The notes: generated from the sequence alone by a model not told the origin. A stretch of 64,000 nucleotides of DNA from Flavobacterium ginsenosidimutans (GCF_003254625.1 NZ_QJRJ01000080.1:62001-126000), one strand, 5' to 3'; positions 26,479 to 36,534 are shown, counted from the first letter of the stretch. Translations and numbers: made by a program.

Positions 26479-27618
26479 TTAATTTTTAATTAATTCAACA
26501 TATTGACGAATGGTATTATCAAAATCAAATCGTTTTGCATTTTTATAACCTTTCTGTATGATTTCGTCTCTAAATTTTTTGTCTTCGAATTTTCTAAATT
26601 GCATTACAAAAGCAGTAGGATCATCAGGATCAGCATAAAGTGCAGCATTTCCTCCTACCTCATCCATCATAGGCGCTTTGTTTGTTGTAATTACAGGAGA
26701 TCCGCAAGCTTGTGCTTCAATTATTGGCCAACCAAATCCTTCTGAATATGATGGAAAAATCATTGCTTTCGATATTGAATAAAGTGCTACAATTTCGTCG
26801 TCGCTAGGATTTTGTATGTGCAAAACTCGATTTGAAATTTCTAGTTTTTGAATTAACTCTTGCAATTCAGCATTTAATTTCTCTCCAGCTAAAACTAAAA
26901 TTCCATTCCAGTCATTTTGCAATTCATACATCATGTTGACAAGAAGTTTTCTGTTTTTGCGTTCCAAATCAGAACCTACGTGCAGAATAATTTCTTTGCC
27001 TTTTAACTGCTGATATTTTTTAAGCACTTCTTGAATTTTATCTTCCGGCAAAGGCAGAAATTTTTCAGATACAGCATTATGAATTGTTATCCATTTTTTG
27101 TTTCTATCCGGTTTATTATCAATTTCTAATAATTGATTTAATGTAAATTCAGATACCGTTGCCAGTTTTTTTGCGGTGCATAAGGCATTCAAAATTATCC
27201 TTTGTAAAACCTGTCCAGATTTTGTTGCATAACAATAAGTGTCTGCAAAACCAAGTCCAGCTCTTATTGCTAAAACATCATGACAAGTTATTATGGTTTT
27301 ATTTTTAGGCAAAAAATAAAGATAAAAAGCATTTGAATGATCGCAAATATGATAGTTTACGGGTCTTCGCAAAACAAAATTTATACTTCTGAAAGATAAA
27401 AGCTCAATTGGGAAAACAAAGAATTTATCAACATAAGCCAGCCATTTTTCTAAACTAGGTTTATTGAAACTCAGCTTTCTAAATATTTCACGCGGCCGAA
27501 TAGCGCTAACATTAATTTTTGATTTACTATACCCTTCCGACATTAGTGATTCAAAAATCTGCATGCTAAACTGCTTGTCAGGTTTATAATTACCAATTAG
27601 AATTATTTGAGACATCAT
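26479..27618 (-). CDS. Family 4 glycosyltransferase
   Basis: 379 aa; starts MMSQIILIGNY, and either ATG is possible. The start overlaps the wzy stop by 4 nt (ATGA). Blocks: KTIITCHDVLAI, KKLATVSEFTLNQLLE, GKEIILHVGSDLERKNRKLL and YSEGFGWPIIEAQACGSPVI (E-x7-E), with DEVGGNAALYADPDD. This resembles the WbdA/mannosyltransferase-like branch of GT4. GDP-mannose is available from the cluster's ManC, so mannose is a plausible donor, but that is inference. Confidence 0.87.
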   Translation of the reverse strand: MMSQIILIGNYKPDKQFSMQIFESLMSEGYSKSKINVSAIRPREIFRKLSFNKPSLEKWLAYVDKFFVFPIELLSFRSINFVLRRPVNYHICDHSNAFYLYFLPKNKTIITCHDVLAIRAGLGFADTYCYATKSGQVLQRIILNALCTAKKLATVSEFTLNQLLEIDNKPDRNKKWITIHNAVSEKFLPLPEDKIQEVLKKYQQLKGKEIILHVGSDLERKNRKLLVNMMYELQNDWNGILVLAGEKLNAELQELIQKLEISNRVLHIQNPSDDEIVALYSISKAMIFPSYSEGFGWPIIEAQACGSPVITTNKAPMMDEVGGNAALYADPDDPTAFVMQFRKFEDKKFRDEIIQKGYKNAKRFDFDNTIRQYVELIKN

Positions 27619-28940
27619 AAAACTTCTTTCTGAAATGTATTTTCCTCTTTTTTAATGCTGGCTATTACTAAGCCCGCCATAATAACTGCATATCCTAAAA
27701 TACTTGGCTGCGCCCATTGTCCTTGAGATATTGCGATACAAGCCGCTCCGCAAAGAATAAAAGGAAGCAATTTTTTTTCGTGTGGCAATCTAAAAGCCGT
27801 AATCGCCATACTTAGTGCTAAAACTATACGTAAAACCATTAGTCCGCCTCCAAAAATAATTCCTTGTTCGCCGCCCAAACGCCCAAACTCAGTTTCTGAA
27901 ACTAAAAAAGATGTCTTGCCCGTCATCATTTGAGCGCCTGCATTTGTTCCCATTCCTAGATTTCCTGCAAACATTGGCTGATCAAATAAATCTGAAAGTG
28001 GTCCAAGAAATTCATTTAAGGCTCTTAAAAGAATGGAATCTTTTAAACCTCCGCCATTTACTTTATTTACAGTATCAACACGATCCATAAATACTTCTGT
28101 ACCTAAACTAAAAATGCTTGAATATTTTTGAAGAAAAATAAATACAAGCGATAAAACAGCAATAATGATTATTAATTTAAATAACATTTTTCCTGTTGTT
28201 ACTGAAGCTATTATCGCAAATAAACCCACTATGGCTACAGCTACAACGGCGCCTCTAGAGATCGTTAACGGTAAAGCAATAATTAAAGAAATGGTACTTG
28301 CGTAAAGTAAAATTTTGGAACAACGATCTTTTGACAGCCAAAAGTAAAAGACAAAAACAGAGACTGCTGTATAAAAAATCGATAGTCCGGATATAAACGA
28401 AAATGTTCCTGGAGGTCTGCTATATCCCATTGCTCCAGAAAATCCTGCACTTCCTTCTCCTCCAATACCAACATTTATAAAAGCGCTCTGCGGACTTGTA
28501 AATTGAAAATAAACAATTATCGTCATTAGGATATTTATTACTAGAAGAAACCTGCCTATTTTCAGCACATCCTCTTTTGTAAAAACCTGACCAATTATAA
28601 AAATCACAGGAAAATGAAGCAGCATAATTCTGGCTCCATAAATGCCTACAAATATATTTTCGTGACCAAAAGTAAAGGTCAACGCGAGTCCGAATAATGT
28701 AAATATTAGTCCAAAAATGACATAAGAATTTACAAATTTTATACCCTGATATAAAGCTCTTCCAATAATATAAATCGCAATAGGATCGCGTACGACTAAT
28801 AAAGGCGTAGCCAAACTAGGTAAAATCCACTTACGCAGAGCACCTTCAAAAATCCAAAGTAAAAAATACATCCAAATGGCTATTTTAATGTATTTATAAT
28901 CTGATTCTTGTACTTCTACTTGTTCAATAGCTAAATCCAT
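27615..28940 (-). CDS. wzy: O-antigen/exopolysaccharide polymerase-ligase family membrane protein (Wzy-type)
   Basis: 441 aa from the ATG at 28940 (the frame opens at a TTG three codons earlier). About ten to twelve hydrophobic segments, an N-terminal YIKIAIWMYFLLWIFEGALR, and a large loop (residues about 265-335) containing DRVDTVNKVNGGGLKDSIL. ISRGAVVAVAIVGLF resembles the SRG-type motif of the Wzy/WaaL fold. It is the only polymerase candidate in the cluster. It is translationally coupled to the GT4 genes on both sides. Confidence 0.75.
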   Translation of the reverse strand: MDLAIEQVEVQESDYKYIKIAIWMYFLLWIFEGALRKWILPSLATPLLVVRDPIAIYIIGRALYQGIKFVNSYVIFGLIFTLFGLALTFTFGHENIFVGIYGARIMLLHFPVIFIIGQVFTKEDVLKIGRFLLVINILMTIIVYFQFTSPQSAFINVGIGGEGSAGFSGAMGYSRPPGTFSFISGLSIFYTAVSVFVFYFWLSKDRCSKILLYASTISLIIALPLTISRGAVVAVAIVGLFAIIASVTTGKMLFKLIIIIAVLSLVFIFLQKYSSIFSLGTEVFMDRVDTVNKVNGGGLKDSILLRALNEFLGPLSDLFDQPMFAGNLGMGTNAGAQMMTGKTSFLVSETEFGRLGGEQGIIFGGGLMVLRIVLALSMAITAFRLPHEKKLLPFILCGAACIAISQGQWAQPSILGYAVIMAGLVIASIKKEENTFQKEVL

Positions 28941-30196
28941 TTTTCCCAATTATTTGTAAAACTTAAAGAAGAAACTGCTTCTGCCATTTCTTGTCCGTAA
29001 ACCGCCCAAGGTCTAGTTTTAGCTTTGTTCTGAGCTGCAGTTCCTGCTTGTTCTAATATTTCTGGTTTTTCAAGTATCTTGTTAATTACTTCTTTCAATG
29101 CTTCAGAAGAACCTGCCGGAACAATCCAGCCATCTTCTCCATTTTTTATTAAATCTGGCCCTGCCGTACGATCTGTTGTAATTACTGGAATTCCTTGTGA
29201 CATTGCTTCTGTAATTACCAATCCGAAACCTTCAAAAAGAGAAGGAAAAACAAATACATCATGTTCGCGCATGCATGCTAAAACCTGATCATGAGAAAGC
29301 GACGGAATCCAATGGTGTTTTTCTAAAGCCGTATTCAACGCCTGACAATTCGGTACCGATTTTTGCCCTACAATCGTTAACTCTACTTTGTCTTGCATTC
29401 CTTCAATGGCATCAAATAAATAGGAAATTCCTTTTCGCTGTGATAATCCGCCGATAAACAAAACTTTTAGCTTTCTATCTTTCAGTGGCTGATATTCTTT
29501 TTTTTGAGTAACTTCTGGAAAACCGTAAGGAATCACTTTTATTTCTGATAATTTCCCAGAATAATCTTCCAGTGTTTTTTTAGTAAAACTGCTTGCTACA
29601 AAAATTACATCTGCCAAAGCCAGTTCTTTATCTTTTTTACGCAGTTTTTTTGATGAATCATTAAATCCTGTAAGCGTACTCGACCAATCTGGATTTATTT
29701 CAAATTCTTTCTGCATTAATGAACGTGCACTTTTCCAATAACCAATTGGGAGATCATAAATACAATAAAGTCCTAATTGTTTTGCTTCTTCAAAAGTAGA
29801 AAGCGCGCCATCTTCAAAAGCGTATACTCCAGATAATCCGTTTTTTTTTGCTTTCGCTAAAGTATTAGCCACCCATTTATCGTGTTTTTGATAAACTCTG
29901 TCAATGCAGAAAAAACCTTTTTCGTGCGAGATTAAAAAATCCAGTTTAGCTTTTGAAGTCAACAAACGTCCAAATTCAAAAAAAGATTTTGATTTTGTAT
30001 AAGGTTTCCAAGTTGTGTCTAAACTTCTTCTTTTTAAATCTTTCAACTTTGGATTACTTCCTAATTTATATAATACTTGTCCCGGAAATATGGCAATAGA
30101 GGTAAACAACTTAAAAAGCAGCTGATCTTTCAATAATCCAGTTACTAAGTTTTTTGAATTTGCATTTAAAGTTGGATGAGACACTATTACTTTCAT
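28931..30196 (-). CDS. Family 4 glycosyltransferase
   Basis: 421 aa. VSHPTLNANSKNLVTGLLKD at the N-terminus, VIFVASSFTKKTLEDY, then RKLKVLFIGGLSQRKGISYL and LFEGFGLVITEAMSQGIPVI with E-x7-E. TTDRTAGPDLIKNGEDGWIV is the usual GT4 C-terminal block. The stop overlaps wzy by 10 nt and the start overlaps the next upstream transferase by 4 nt. Donor unknown. Confidence 0.87.
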   Translation of the reverse strand: MKVIVSHPTLNANSKNLVTGLLKDQLLFKLFTSIAIFPGQVLYKLGSNPKLKDLKRRSLDTTWKPYTKSKSFFEFGRLLTSKAKLDFLISHEKGFFCIDRVYQKHDKWVANTLAKAKKNGLSGVYAFEDGALSTFEEAKQLGLYCIYDLPIGYWKSARSLMQKEFEINPDWSSTLTGFNDSSKKLRKKDKELALADVIFVASSFTKKTLEDYSGKLSEIKVIPYGFPEVTQKKEYQPLKDRKLKVLFIGGLSQRKGISYLFDAIEGMQDKVELTIVGQKSVPNCQALNTALEKHHWIPSLSHDQVLACMREHDVFVFPSLFEGFGLVITEAMSQGIPVITTDRTAGPDLIKNGEDGWIVPAGSSEALKEVINKILEKPEILEQAGTAAQNKAKTRPWAVYGQEMAEAVSSLSFTNNWEKWI

Positions 30197-31272
30197 GTTA
30201 ATGAAATTGAATTAATAAACTGTGTTGCAATGCTTGGCAAATCAGAAACTTCAACTTTATTCAGAATTATATTCAGATTATTTTTTTCATATTTAATTAT
30301 TTGTGGTATTACGTATTGCCCTTTTGTTGGAGTCCAATTGCGAGAAATAGAAATCGTATTGATTTGATGTTCTTTGTAAGCTGCATAAACACCACTTTTT
30401 TCTGTCTGGAAATAAGGCGTTGTAGAAATTCCAAAATCACTATCTAAAAGCACTTGAGATATTACATCTTCAGACTGGATGCCCAGCACTTCATAAGGTA
30501 TTTTATAACTTTCTAAAATTGTTTTGTAATTGCCTAATTCTGGGCCATTATTGCCAATGAAAACAAATTTTATTGGTTTATTAAAAGTGGTATTTTTAAT
30601 TAAATCATCAATAAAATCTTTGAAAGGAGCTCCATTGTGGATCGTTCCAAATAAAACAAATTGTGCAAATTCTGCTGCTTCTTTTTTAACTGCCGTTAAA
30701 GGTATGTTTCCGCATATTGGCAAAATCTCTGCATTGATATTGTGCGATTTAAGAAAGAACTGATAAAGCTTATTTTGAGTATTAACAGCATGTGTTCTTG
30801 TATTCTGAACAATTTTTTTTGCAATTAACTGCTGTAATTTTCCAATGCATTTGTGTCTAAATGAAGACTCTGCATCAATTCCAAGCCACAATTCGTGAAA
30901 CATAATGTGCCATTTATGATTTCCTCTAATTTTTTTTAAATAAGAAGGCAGCCAGAAAGGCAATCCTTTCGGATTAAAGCTGTACGGAACATATTGCAAT
31001 GAAATACAATCAGGTTCAAGATCTTTTAGAATTCGCTGCAAGTACACAAAACGCTGTTTATTATCGGCTGCAATTGGAATTCGGTGCACCATTACAGCTG
31101 TATCTTCTATTACTTGATTTTCACTAATAAAAAGAGGAGCCTGATGATCACATAAAGCTAAAATCTCAGCTTTATGACCTGATCTTATCAGCATACCACA
31201 TAATCTGCGGGTATAATCACCCACACCATCATTGCCAAGTTCGGCAGATCCGCAAATGAAAAGAATGTCCAT
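30193..31272 (-). CDS. GT-B-fold glycosyltransferase-like protein
   Basis: 359 aa. The N-terminal half looks like GT4 (MDILFICGSAELGNDGVGDY with the glycine-rich loop, DCISLQYVPYSFNPKGLPFW). The C-terminal half has FVLFGTIHNGAPFKDFIDDL and DSDFGISTTPYFQTEKSGVY, but no E-x7-E motif. It is either a divergent GT4 or a transferase with a different catalytic arrangement. It overlaps the downstream GT4 by 4 nt. Confidence 0.75.
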   Translation of the reverse strand: MDILFICGSAELGNDGVGDYTRRLCGMLIRSGHKAEILALCDHQAPLFISENQVIEDTAVMVHRIPIAADNKQRFVYLQRILKDLEPDCISLQYVPYSFNPKGLPFWLPSYLKKIRGNHKWHIMFHELWLGIDAESSFRHKCIGKLQQLIAKKIVQNTRTHAVNTQNKLYQFFLKSHNINAEILPICGNIPLTAVKKEAAEFAQFVLFGTIHNGAPFKDFIDDLIKNTTFNKPIKFVFIGNNGPELGNYKTILESYKIPYEVLGIQSEDVISQVLLDSDFGISTTPYFQTEKSGVYAAYKEHQINTISISRNWTPTKGQYVIPQIIKYEKNNLNIILNKVEVSDLPSIATQFINSISLT

Positions 31273-31342
31273 TTTTGATTTAGTTATTGGTTTTATAGAA
31301 AAGTTACTTTTACAAAAAATTCACCTATCAGAATTTCTTTTG

Positions 31343-32218
31343 TTACCAAGAAATTATTTTGATTAATGTTCTTATTTTATTGTGAGATACTTTTTTTATT
31401 TTTTTGGTTGTTCGATATGTTTTATTAAAACCTTTATCAATAAAATTGACAAAAGGAAATATGCGAGGATATTGATTTCTAAATAAGTGCAGGAATTTTT
31501 CAATTCCTTTTTTATCTCTCCAGCTGCCGTTTATGAGATGAACAGCGTATGATTCTTTGTCTAAATAAATAGAATTTCCGACTAATATATTGGATGGAAG
31601 AATAAGCATATTTTCTTTCAATACTTGTTCTTTATCCTGATAAGTATATCCGTATTTTTCTGCTATTGGGGTAATTACAGAACCTATTATTACTTTTTTT
31701 AAATCAATTGTTCCGTCGTCTTCAAATAACTTTAGATTCTGGTATGTTTCGAGACAATCTTTTATATAAGGATGATTTGGTATCGAGGCAAAAATGGCGC
31801 CTTGAACTGCAAAACCAATAATGGCTTCACCTTGTTTTTTTGGTAAAAAAGAAGCGTTTAAAAGCTCTTTTCCTCCTGCTTCTTCAAAATGTCCCGGATG
31901 AATTTCATGAGCACTAAAAAAATCATATTCGAACCATGATTCTTTGAAAGGTTTCAATATTTTCACATCTGAATCTAAATACAATCCGCCTTCTGTGTAT
32001 ACTGCATAAAGACGAACGTAATCTGCAGCAAATGCCCATTTCTTTGCCTGAAATGCTTCTTTTACAAAAGAAACAGAATCAAAATCAAAACTATTTTTAT
32101 CCCAAACCCGAATTTTACAGTCAGGCATATTGACTTTCCAAGTAGCAATACATTCTTTTATAAATGGAGGATATTCTTCTCCACTAAACCAGCAAATGTG
32201 TATTGTTTTTGGAATCAT
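31343..32218 (-). CDS. GT32-type glycosyltransferase (DXD sugar-binding)
   Basis: 291 aa. MIPKTIHICWFSGEEYPPFI is the classic start of the Gly_transf_sug/capsular polysaccharide synthesis family. AFAADYVRLYAVYTEGGLYL followed by DSDVKI gives the DxD motif (about residue 100). HLINGSWRDK near the C-terminus completes the fold. These enzymes use nucleotide sugars with Mn2+. Specificity unknown. Confidence 0.87.
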   Translation of the reverse strand: MIPKTIHICWFSGEEYPPFIKECIATWKVNMPDCKIRVWDKNSFDFDSVSFVKEAFQAKKWAFAADYVRLYAVYTEGGLYLDSDVKILKPFKESWFEYDFFSAHEIHPGHFEEAGGKELLNASFLPKKQGEAIIGFAVQGAIFASIPNHPYIKDCLETYQNLKLFEDDGTIDLKKVIIGSVITPIAEKYGYTYQDKEQVLKENMLILPSNILVGNSIYLDKESYAVHLINGSWRDKKGIEKFLHLFRNQYPRIFPFVNFIDKGFNKTYRTTKKIKKVSHNKIRTLIKIISW

Positions 32219-32234
32219 GATTTTCTTTATTCCA

Positions 32235-33206
32235 TTAAACTTTATAAAATCTTCCTAAGAACTTGCTTATTTTAATTGCCATCTGTTTTTTTCTTATTTC
32301 CTGCTTAGAGTGTGCTAAAATTGGACTTTTTGTATATTCCCAGTAAGCAACATCTTCTTTTCTTGGTATTCTTCCTTTAAAAAGTCTGATAAAGTGATTT
32401 ACTTGCCAAGGTTTTGAACTTCCTAATGCATGAAACATGGTTGCTTCGCCAGGAATAAAACCCATTCCATCTTTTCCAAGATAACTGACATTCCCGTGAT
32501 AGGCTTCGATTGTTGCATTTAGAGCATCTTGATCTGATTTATCAAAAAACTGAAATCCTTCCATTTTTAAAATACTCGAATTGTGCATTTGATTTTGGAA
32601 AATAGATTTATCAAGTCCGCCAATTGCATCTCCCATTCGTTCTTGCAGTTTTACCCACAATTTGAGAAAGAAAATATTTTTTCTAATCACGCCAACAAAA
32701 CCGCCGTTTACATAAATCTGATTTTTAAATTGCAAATCGATATTGTAATTTTTGAAATAATTTCTCCAGCCTTGTCTTCGCGGATGAAATTCCTGCAAAG
32801 GCGAATTAATATCTTCACAAACCGCTACGCCGCAATTGACCCATTGTTCAAAACAAGCCCAAGAATCAACCACAACAATATCTGGATCAAAATAAAACAA
32901 TGCATCTGCTTCTTTTGCTGGACCATCCCACAGCTCCAGCATTAAATCAGGTTTATAGTTCGTTAAGCTATATGTAGTGGCAAGCGGTAAAAAAACAAGC
33001 TCAATTCCTTCAACAGGATGAATTGTAATTGCTTCTTTCCAATTGCCAACAGGTTCTTTTTTACCGTTTGAGATCCAATTTGGTAATGATCCTCGATAAC
33101 CAACATAAATAGTTCCGCGAAATCCCTGCGTATATAGCGAATTTGAAAGCGTAGCAACTCCATAATGGTAATGACCTTCAAATAAGGTGCAAACTGCTGA
33201 TATCAT
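32235..33206 (-). CDS. GT-A-fold transferase-like protein of uncertain family
   Basis: 323 aa. MISAVCTLFEGHYHYGVATL followed by a variable segment, then ALFYFDPDIVVVDSWACFEQ with a DPD in DxD position, and QIYVNGGFVGVIRKN. This resembles nucleotide-diphospho-sugar transferases of the GT8-like group. MFHALGSSKPWQ near the C-terminus is reminiscent of the GT8 HxxGxxKPW motif. The family assignment is moderate. Confidence 0.7.
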   Translation of the reverse strand: MISAVCTLFEGHYHYGVATLSNSLYTQGFRGTIYVGYRGSLPNWISNGKKEPVGNWKEAITIHPVEGIELVFLPLATTYSLTNYKPDLMLELWDGPAKEADALFYFDPDIVVVDSWACFEQWVNCGVAVCEDINSPLQEFHPRRQGWRNYFKNYNIDLQFKNQIYVNGGFVGVIRKNIFFLKLWVKLQERMGDAIGGLDKSIFQNQMHNSSILKMEGFQFFDKSDQDALNATIEAYHGNVSYLGKDGMGFIPGEATMFHALGSSKPWQVNHFIRLFKGRIPRKEDVAYWEYTKSPILAHSKQEIRKKQMAIKISKFLGRFYKV

Positions 33207-33209
33207 ATC

Positions 33210-33773
33210 TTATGTCCTTTTTTTTATAAAATGAGCTGGTACTCCTGCCCAAACTTCATTCGCGGGTATTGATTTATTTACTACTGAACCTGCTGCAACT
33301 ATAGAACCTGTGCCTATTGTAACTCCTTGCAGTATGACGCAGGAGGTTCCGATCGAGACATCGTCTTCTAAAATTATTGCTTCACTTATAATAGGCTGTG
33401 TATTGATGTTTGCCGTGACTTTATACTCGTGCCTAGTATTGTTAATTGTCGTTTTACTCGCAATCAGGCAATTGTTACCGATGATAATTTTTTCGTTACA
33501 AACAAATTCGCAGGCGTGACCAATAAAAACCTTGTTCCCTAATTTTATGTATGAACTTTCATTGAGAGGATTCAAAATTCTAAAATCGACCCCATTTTCG
33601 ATATTACATTGATGTCCTATTATTAATTTGTTTGGCCAATTGCAGGTAATCTTTTCTATTCTAGAATCGTCGCCTCCTTGTAAGCCTCTAATCTTCAAAA
33701 GATAAAACGATAGCGAATGATTAATACCAATTACTTTACTATAAATCAGCGCTATCTGATTGGGCCGTTTCAT
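33210..33773 (-). CDS. Hexapeptide-repeat acetyltransferase (maltose/NodL-like)
   Basis: 187 aa. Left-handed beta-helix repeats IKLGNKVFIGHACEFVCNEK, IIIGNNCLIASKTTIN, ILEDDVSIGTSCVILQGVTI and GTGSIVAAGSVVNKSI; catalytic-type His in NTRHEYK; ending WAGVPAHFIKK. Third acyltransferase of the cluster. Its ATG lies 35 nt inside the 3' end of the flippase gene, an unusually long overlap; no later ATG gives an intact N-terminus. Confidence 0.83.
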   Translation of the reverse strand: MKRPNQIALIYSKVIGINHSLSFYLLKIRGLQGGDDSRIEKITCNWPNKLIIGHQCNIENGVDFRILNPLNESSYIKLGNKVFIGHACEFVCNEKIIIGNNCLIASKTTINNTRHEYKVTANINTQPIISEAIILEDDVSIGTSCVILQGVTIGTGSIVAAGSVVNKSIPANEVWAGVPAHFIKKRT

Positions 33774-35070
33774 GTTGTTTATTTTTTATTACAAGAATAT
33801 TATAAATACAAAACACAGAAGTCTGAATTAATCCCACTAATCCCAAACCTATATTGAAATACAAAACGCCTCTTAAACTTCCGAGATCTAAAAGGCTGGC
33901 AAAAACAATTATCGTTAATAAATTGACTCCAATCATAATTACGGGCGACATTGCCCATCCTCTTGCGCTGTATAAGTAAAAAACTATTCCGCTTAATAAA
34001 CCAATACAGCTGCTTATAATACTTAGCAATAACTCAAATGGTAATCCTTTGTAAGCATCTCCAAGCAGCCATAAAATTGGAGCTGGAAATAAATAAACTA
34101 CAAAAATCACGACGCTTAGAAGCCCAATTAAAAGTCCCATTATTTGAAAAAAACGCTTTAATAAAAGATATTTATCTTGTGCTAATTTGGCAAAACGCGG
34201 AATAATCAATGTGCTAATTACGGCACTCAAAACAGTTAAGATTACGCTTAATCTTCCTAAAGCTCCCAATTGAGCCAAAGAAGTGGTATTACCAAAAATA
34301 GAAATCAGCCAAATTGTAATCTGTCCTGATAGGCAATAGTAAATAGATGTTGGTAAAATACGTCTAACTAAACTTAATATTTCATTGCTAACTTCTGGGT
34401 CTGGCTCCTGATTTTGGGCAGCCATACCGTAAACGATTTTTCTTAAACCAACATTTCCCCAGATTCGAGAAATTCCTGCAGCTAAAATCGCTACAAACGA
34501 AAATGGAAAAATAAACATTGTTACAAGCAACAATACCAATCTTCCAACTCCTACTTCTACTTGATTTCTTTGCAATGGCAGAATAGTTTGATTCAGTTTT
34601 GGAACAATTTCTAATAACGAATCAGATAAAGCTGCATAAAAAGCTGGAATCAATGCCAAAGCAATAAGAATTGATGTAATCCAGCTCGCTCCATTGTGAA
34701 CCAAAAGATAAAACAAAATTGGAACTGATACTGCTAAACTCCCTATTGCAAACTTCTTTCTTAAATCTAATCCTGTTGCTAGAGCAACGCCCATTTTTTG
34801 TCTGTCTTGCCAAACTTTTCCACCTTGCGCCATAACGCCAGTTCCTATACCGCCATCGGCAAGTACGGTCATTGTTCCTAACATTGTATTGGCCAAAGTA
34901 TAAAAAGCATATTCCTGAACAGGCAATAAACGGATTATTAAAATTCCAGAAGCAAATCCGATAAGTTGTACAATAATTTGAGCGCTTCCTATTATAGAAA
35001 TTAATTTTCCCCAGTTTATGACTGTATCATACTTCGGATGTTGTTTAAGTTTGATTAAAATATTTTTCAA
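33739..35070 (-). CDS. wzx: Polysaccharide flippase (Wzx/MOP-type)
   Basis: 443 aa with about twelve to fourteen membrane helices. IIVQLIGFASGILIIRLLPV and EYAFYTLANTMLGTMTVLAD are typical of the Wzx/PST family, which flips undecaprenyl-linked repeat units to the periplasm. The start codon is TTG at 35070 (KNILIKLKQHPKYDT follows). Upstream codons reach a stop without ATG and the next methionine is more than 50 residues inside. It is followed by the acetyltransferase gene with a 35-nt overlap. Confidence 0.83.
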   Translation of the reverse strand: MKNILIKLKQHPKYDTVINWGKLISIIGSAQIIVQLIGFASGILIIRLLPVQEYAFYTLANTMLGTMTVLADGGIGTGVMAQGGKVWQDRQKMGVALATGLDLRKKFAIGSLAVSVPILFYLLVHNGASWITSILIALALIPAFYAALSDSLLEIVPKLNQTILPLQRNQVEVGVGRLVLLLVTMFIFPFSFVAILAAGISRIWGNVGLRKIVYGMAAQNQEPDPEVSNEILSLVRRILPTSIYYCLSGQITIWLISIFGNTTSLAQLGALGRLSVILTVLSAVISTLIIPRFAKLAQDKYLLLKRFFQIMGLLIGLLSVVIFVVYLFPAPILWLLGDAYKGLPFELLLSIISSCIGLLSGIVFYLYSARGWAMSPVIMIGVNLLTIIVFASLLDLGSLRGVLYFNIGLGLVGLIQTSVFCIYNILVIKNKQHETAQSDSADL

Positions 35071-35088
35071 AGAATAGAAATAAAACGA

Positions 35089-36534
35089 TTAAAAAACAGG
35101 TTCTCTTTTTAATTGAGGAATATAACCTTTACCAATTCCTTTAACCTGAAAACCAATTGCTGTTAATTCTTCGGCATCCAAAATATTGCGTCCGTCAAAA
35201 ATGAAAGCAGGCTTGTACATATTGATAAAAATCGAATTCCAATTGTATGTTTTGAATTCGTCCCATTCAGTTAAAACCGCTACCGCATGAGCCTGATGAA
35301 GTGCGTCTTCTGCTGAATTATAGACAAAAATCTGTTTTAGTTTGGATTCAATTTTCTGTTCTGTAAATCCTTTTAATTCCCATAAATAGCTCATATCAGC
35401 TTTTATTTTTTCTTCAGAAACTTTCGGATCATAAACGTGAATTTCTGCACCGTCTTCGATCAAATGTTCTGCTACATAAATAGCCGCCGATTCTCTAGTG
35501 TCATTTGTATCTTTTTTAAATGCCCATCCTAAAAAAGTTATTTTTTTTCCGCTGACGGTATTAAAAAGAGAACTAATGATTTTTTTTGCAAAACGGTATT
35601 TTTGATAATCGTTTAGAATAATAATCTGTTCCCAATAATTAGCCACTTCAGGCAGATTAAAATAACGGCACAAATACACTAAGTTTAAAATATCCTTCTG
35701 AAAACAAGAACCTCCAAAACCTACTGAAGCTTTAAGAAACTTTGGTCCAATTCGGCTATCAGTTCCAATTGCTGTTGCAACCTCATCAACATCGGCTTCT
35801 GTAGCTTCGCATAACGCGGATAAAGCATTAATAGAAGAAATTCTTTGTGCTAAAAAAGCGTTGGCTGTTAATTTTGATAATTCTGATGACCATACATTTG
35901 TGGTTAAAATCTGTTTTGGAGATAACCAATGCGCATAAACATCAACCAATGCTTGAATTGCTTTTTGACCGCTTTCTGTTTGTTTCCCACCAATTAAAAC
36001 ACGGTCTGCATGCAATAAATCATTGATTGCTGTTCCTTCAGCCAAAAACTCAGGATTAGAAAGAACTTCAAATTTAACTCCGTTTCCAGTATGATCTAAA
36101 ATAGTCTGTAACGTTTCGGCTGTTCTTACAGGAAGAGTCGATTTTTCTACTATGATTTTATCATTTTTAGCTATTCTGGCTATTTGTCTGGCGCATAATT
36201 CTACAAATTTTAAATCGGCAGCCATTCCTTTGCCTTCTCCATAGTTTTTTGTTGGAGTATTTACTGCTATAAAAATCATATCGGCAGCTTCTATTGCACT
36301 ATCAACTTCAGTCGAAAAAAATAAATTACGCCCTCTTGCTTTGTCAACCACTTCAGCAAGTCCAGGTTCGTAAACCGGTAATTTATCTAAATCGTCATTG
36401 TTCCAAGCTGCAATTCGGCTTTCGTTTAAATCTACAACTGTAACTTTAATTTCCGGACATTTTAACGCGATAACAGACATGGTCGGACCACCTACGTAAC
36501 CCGCACCCAAGCAACAAATATTTTTGATTTTCAT
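35089..36534 (-). CDS. ugd: UDP-glucose 6-dehydrogenase
   Basis: 481 aa. NAD-binding CCLGAGYVGGPTMSVIALKC, FIAVNTPTK, IIVEKSTLPVRTAE, SNPEFLAEGTAINDLL, central SSELSKLTANAFLAQRISSI, and the catalytic cysteine in GFGGSCFQKDI (about residue 277). Length and the 'animal-like' sequence set match UGDH oxidising UDP-glucose to UDP-glucuronate. Feeds the UDP-xylose synthase at 21261 and/or provides glucuronate for the polymer. Confidence 0.93.
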   Translation of the reverse strand: MKIKNICCLGAGYVGGPTMSVIALKCPEIKVTVVDLNESRIAAWNNDDLDKLPVYEPGLAEVVDKARGRNLFFSTEVDSAIEAADMIFIAVNTPTKNYGEGKGMAADLKFVELCARQIARIAKNDKIIVEKSTLPVRTAETLQTILDHTGNGVKFEVLSNPEFLAEGTAINDLLHADRVLIGGKQTESGQKAIQALVDVYAHWLSPKQILTTNVWSSELSKLTANAFLAQRISSINALSALCEATEADVDEVATAIGTDSRIGPKFLKASVGFGGSCFQKDILNLVYLCRYFNLPEVANYWEQIIILNDYQKYRFAKKIISSLFNTVSGKKITFLGWAFKKDTNDTRESAAIYVAEHLIEDGAEIHVYDPKVSEEKIKADMSYLWELKGFTEQKIESKLKQIFVYNSAEDALHQAHAVAVLTEWDEFKTYNWNSIFINMYKPAFIFDGRNILDAEELTAIGFQVKGIGKGYIPQLKREPVF

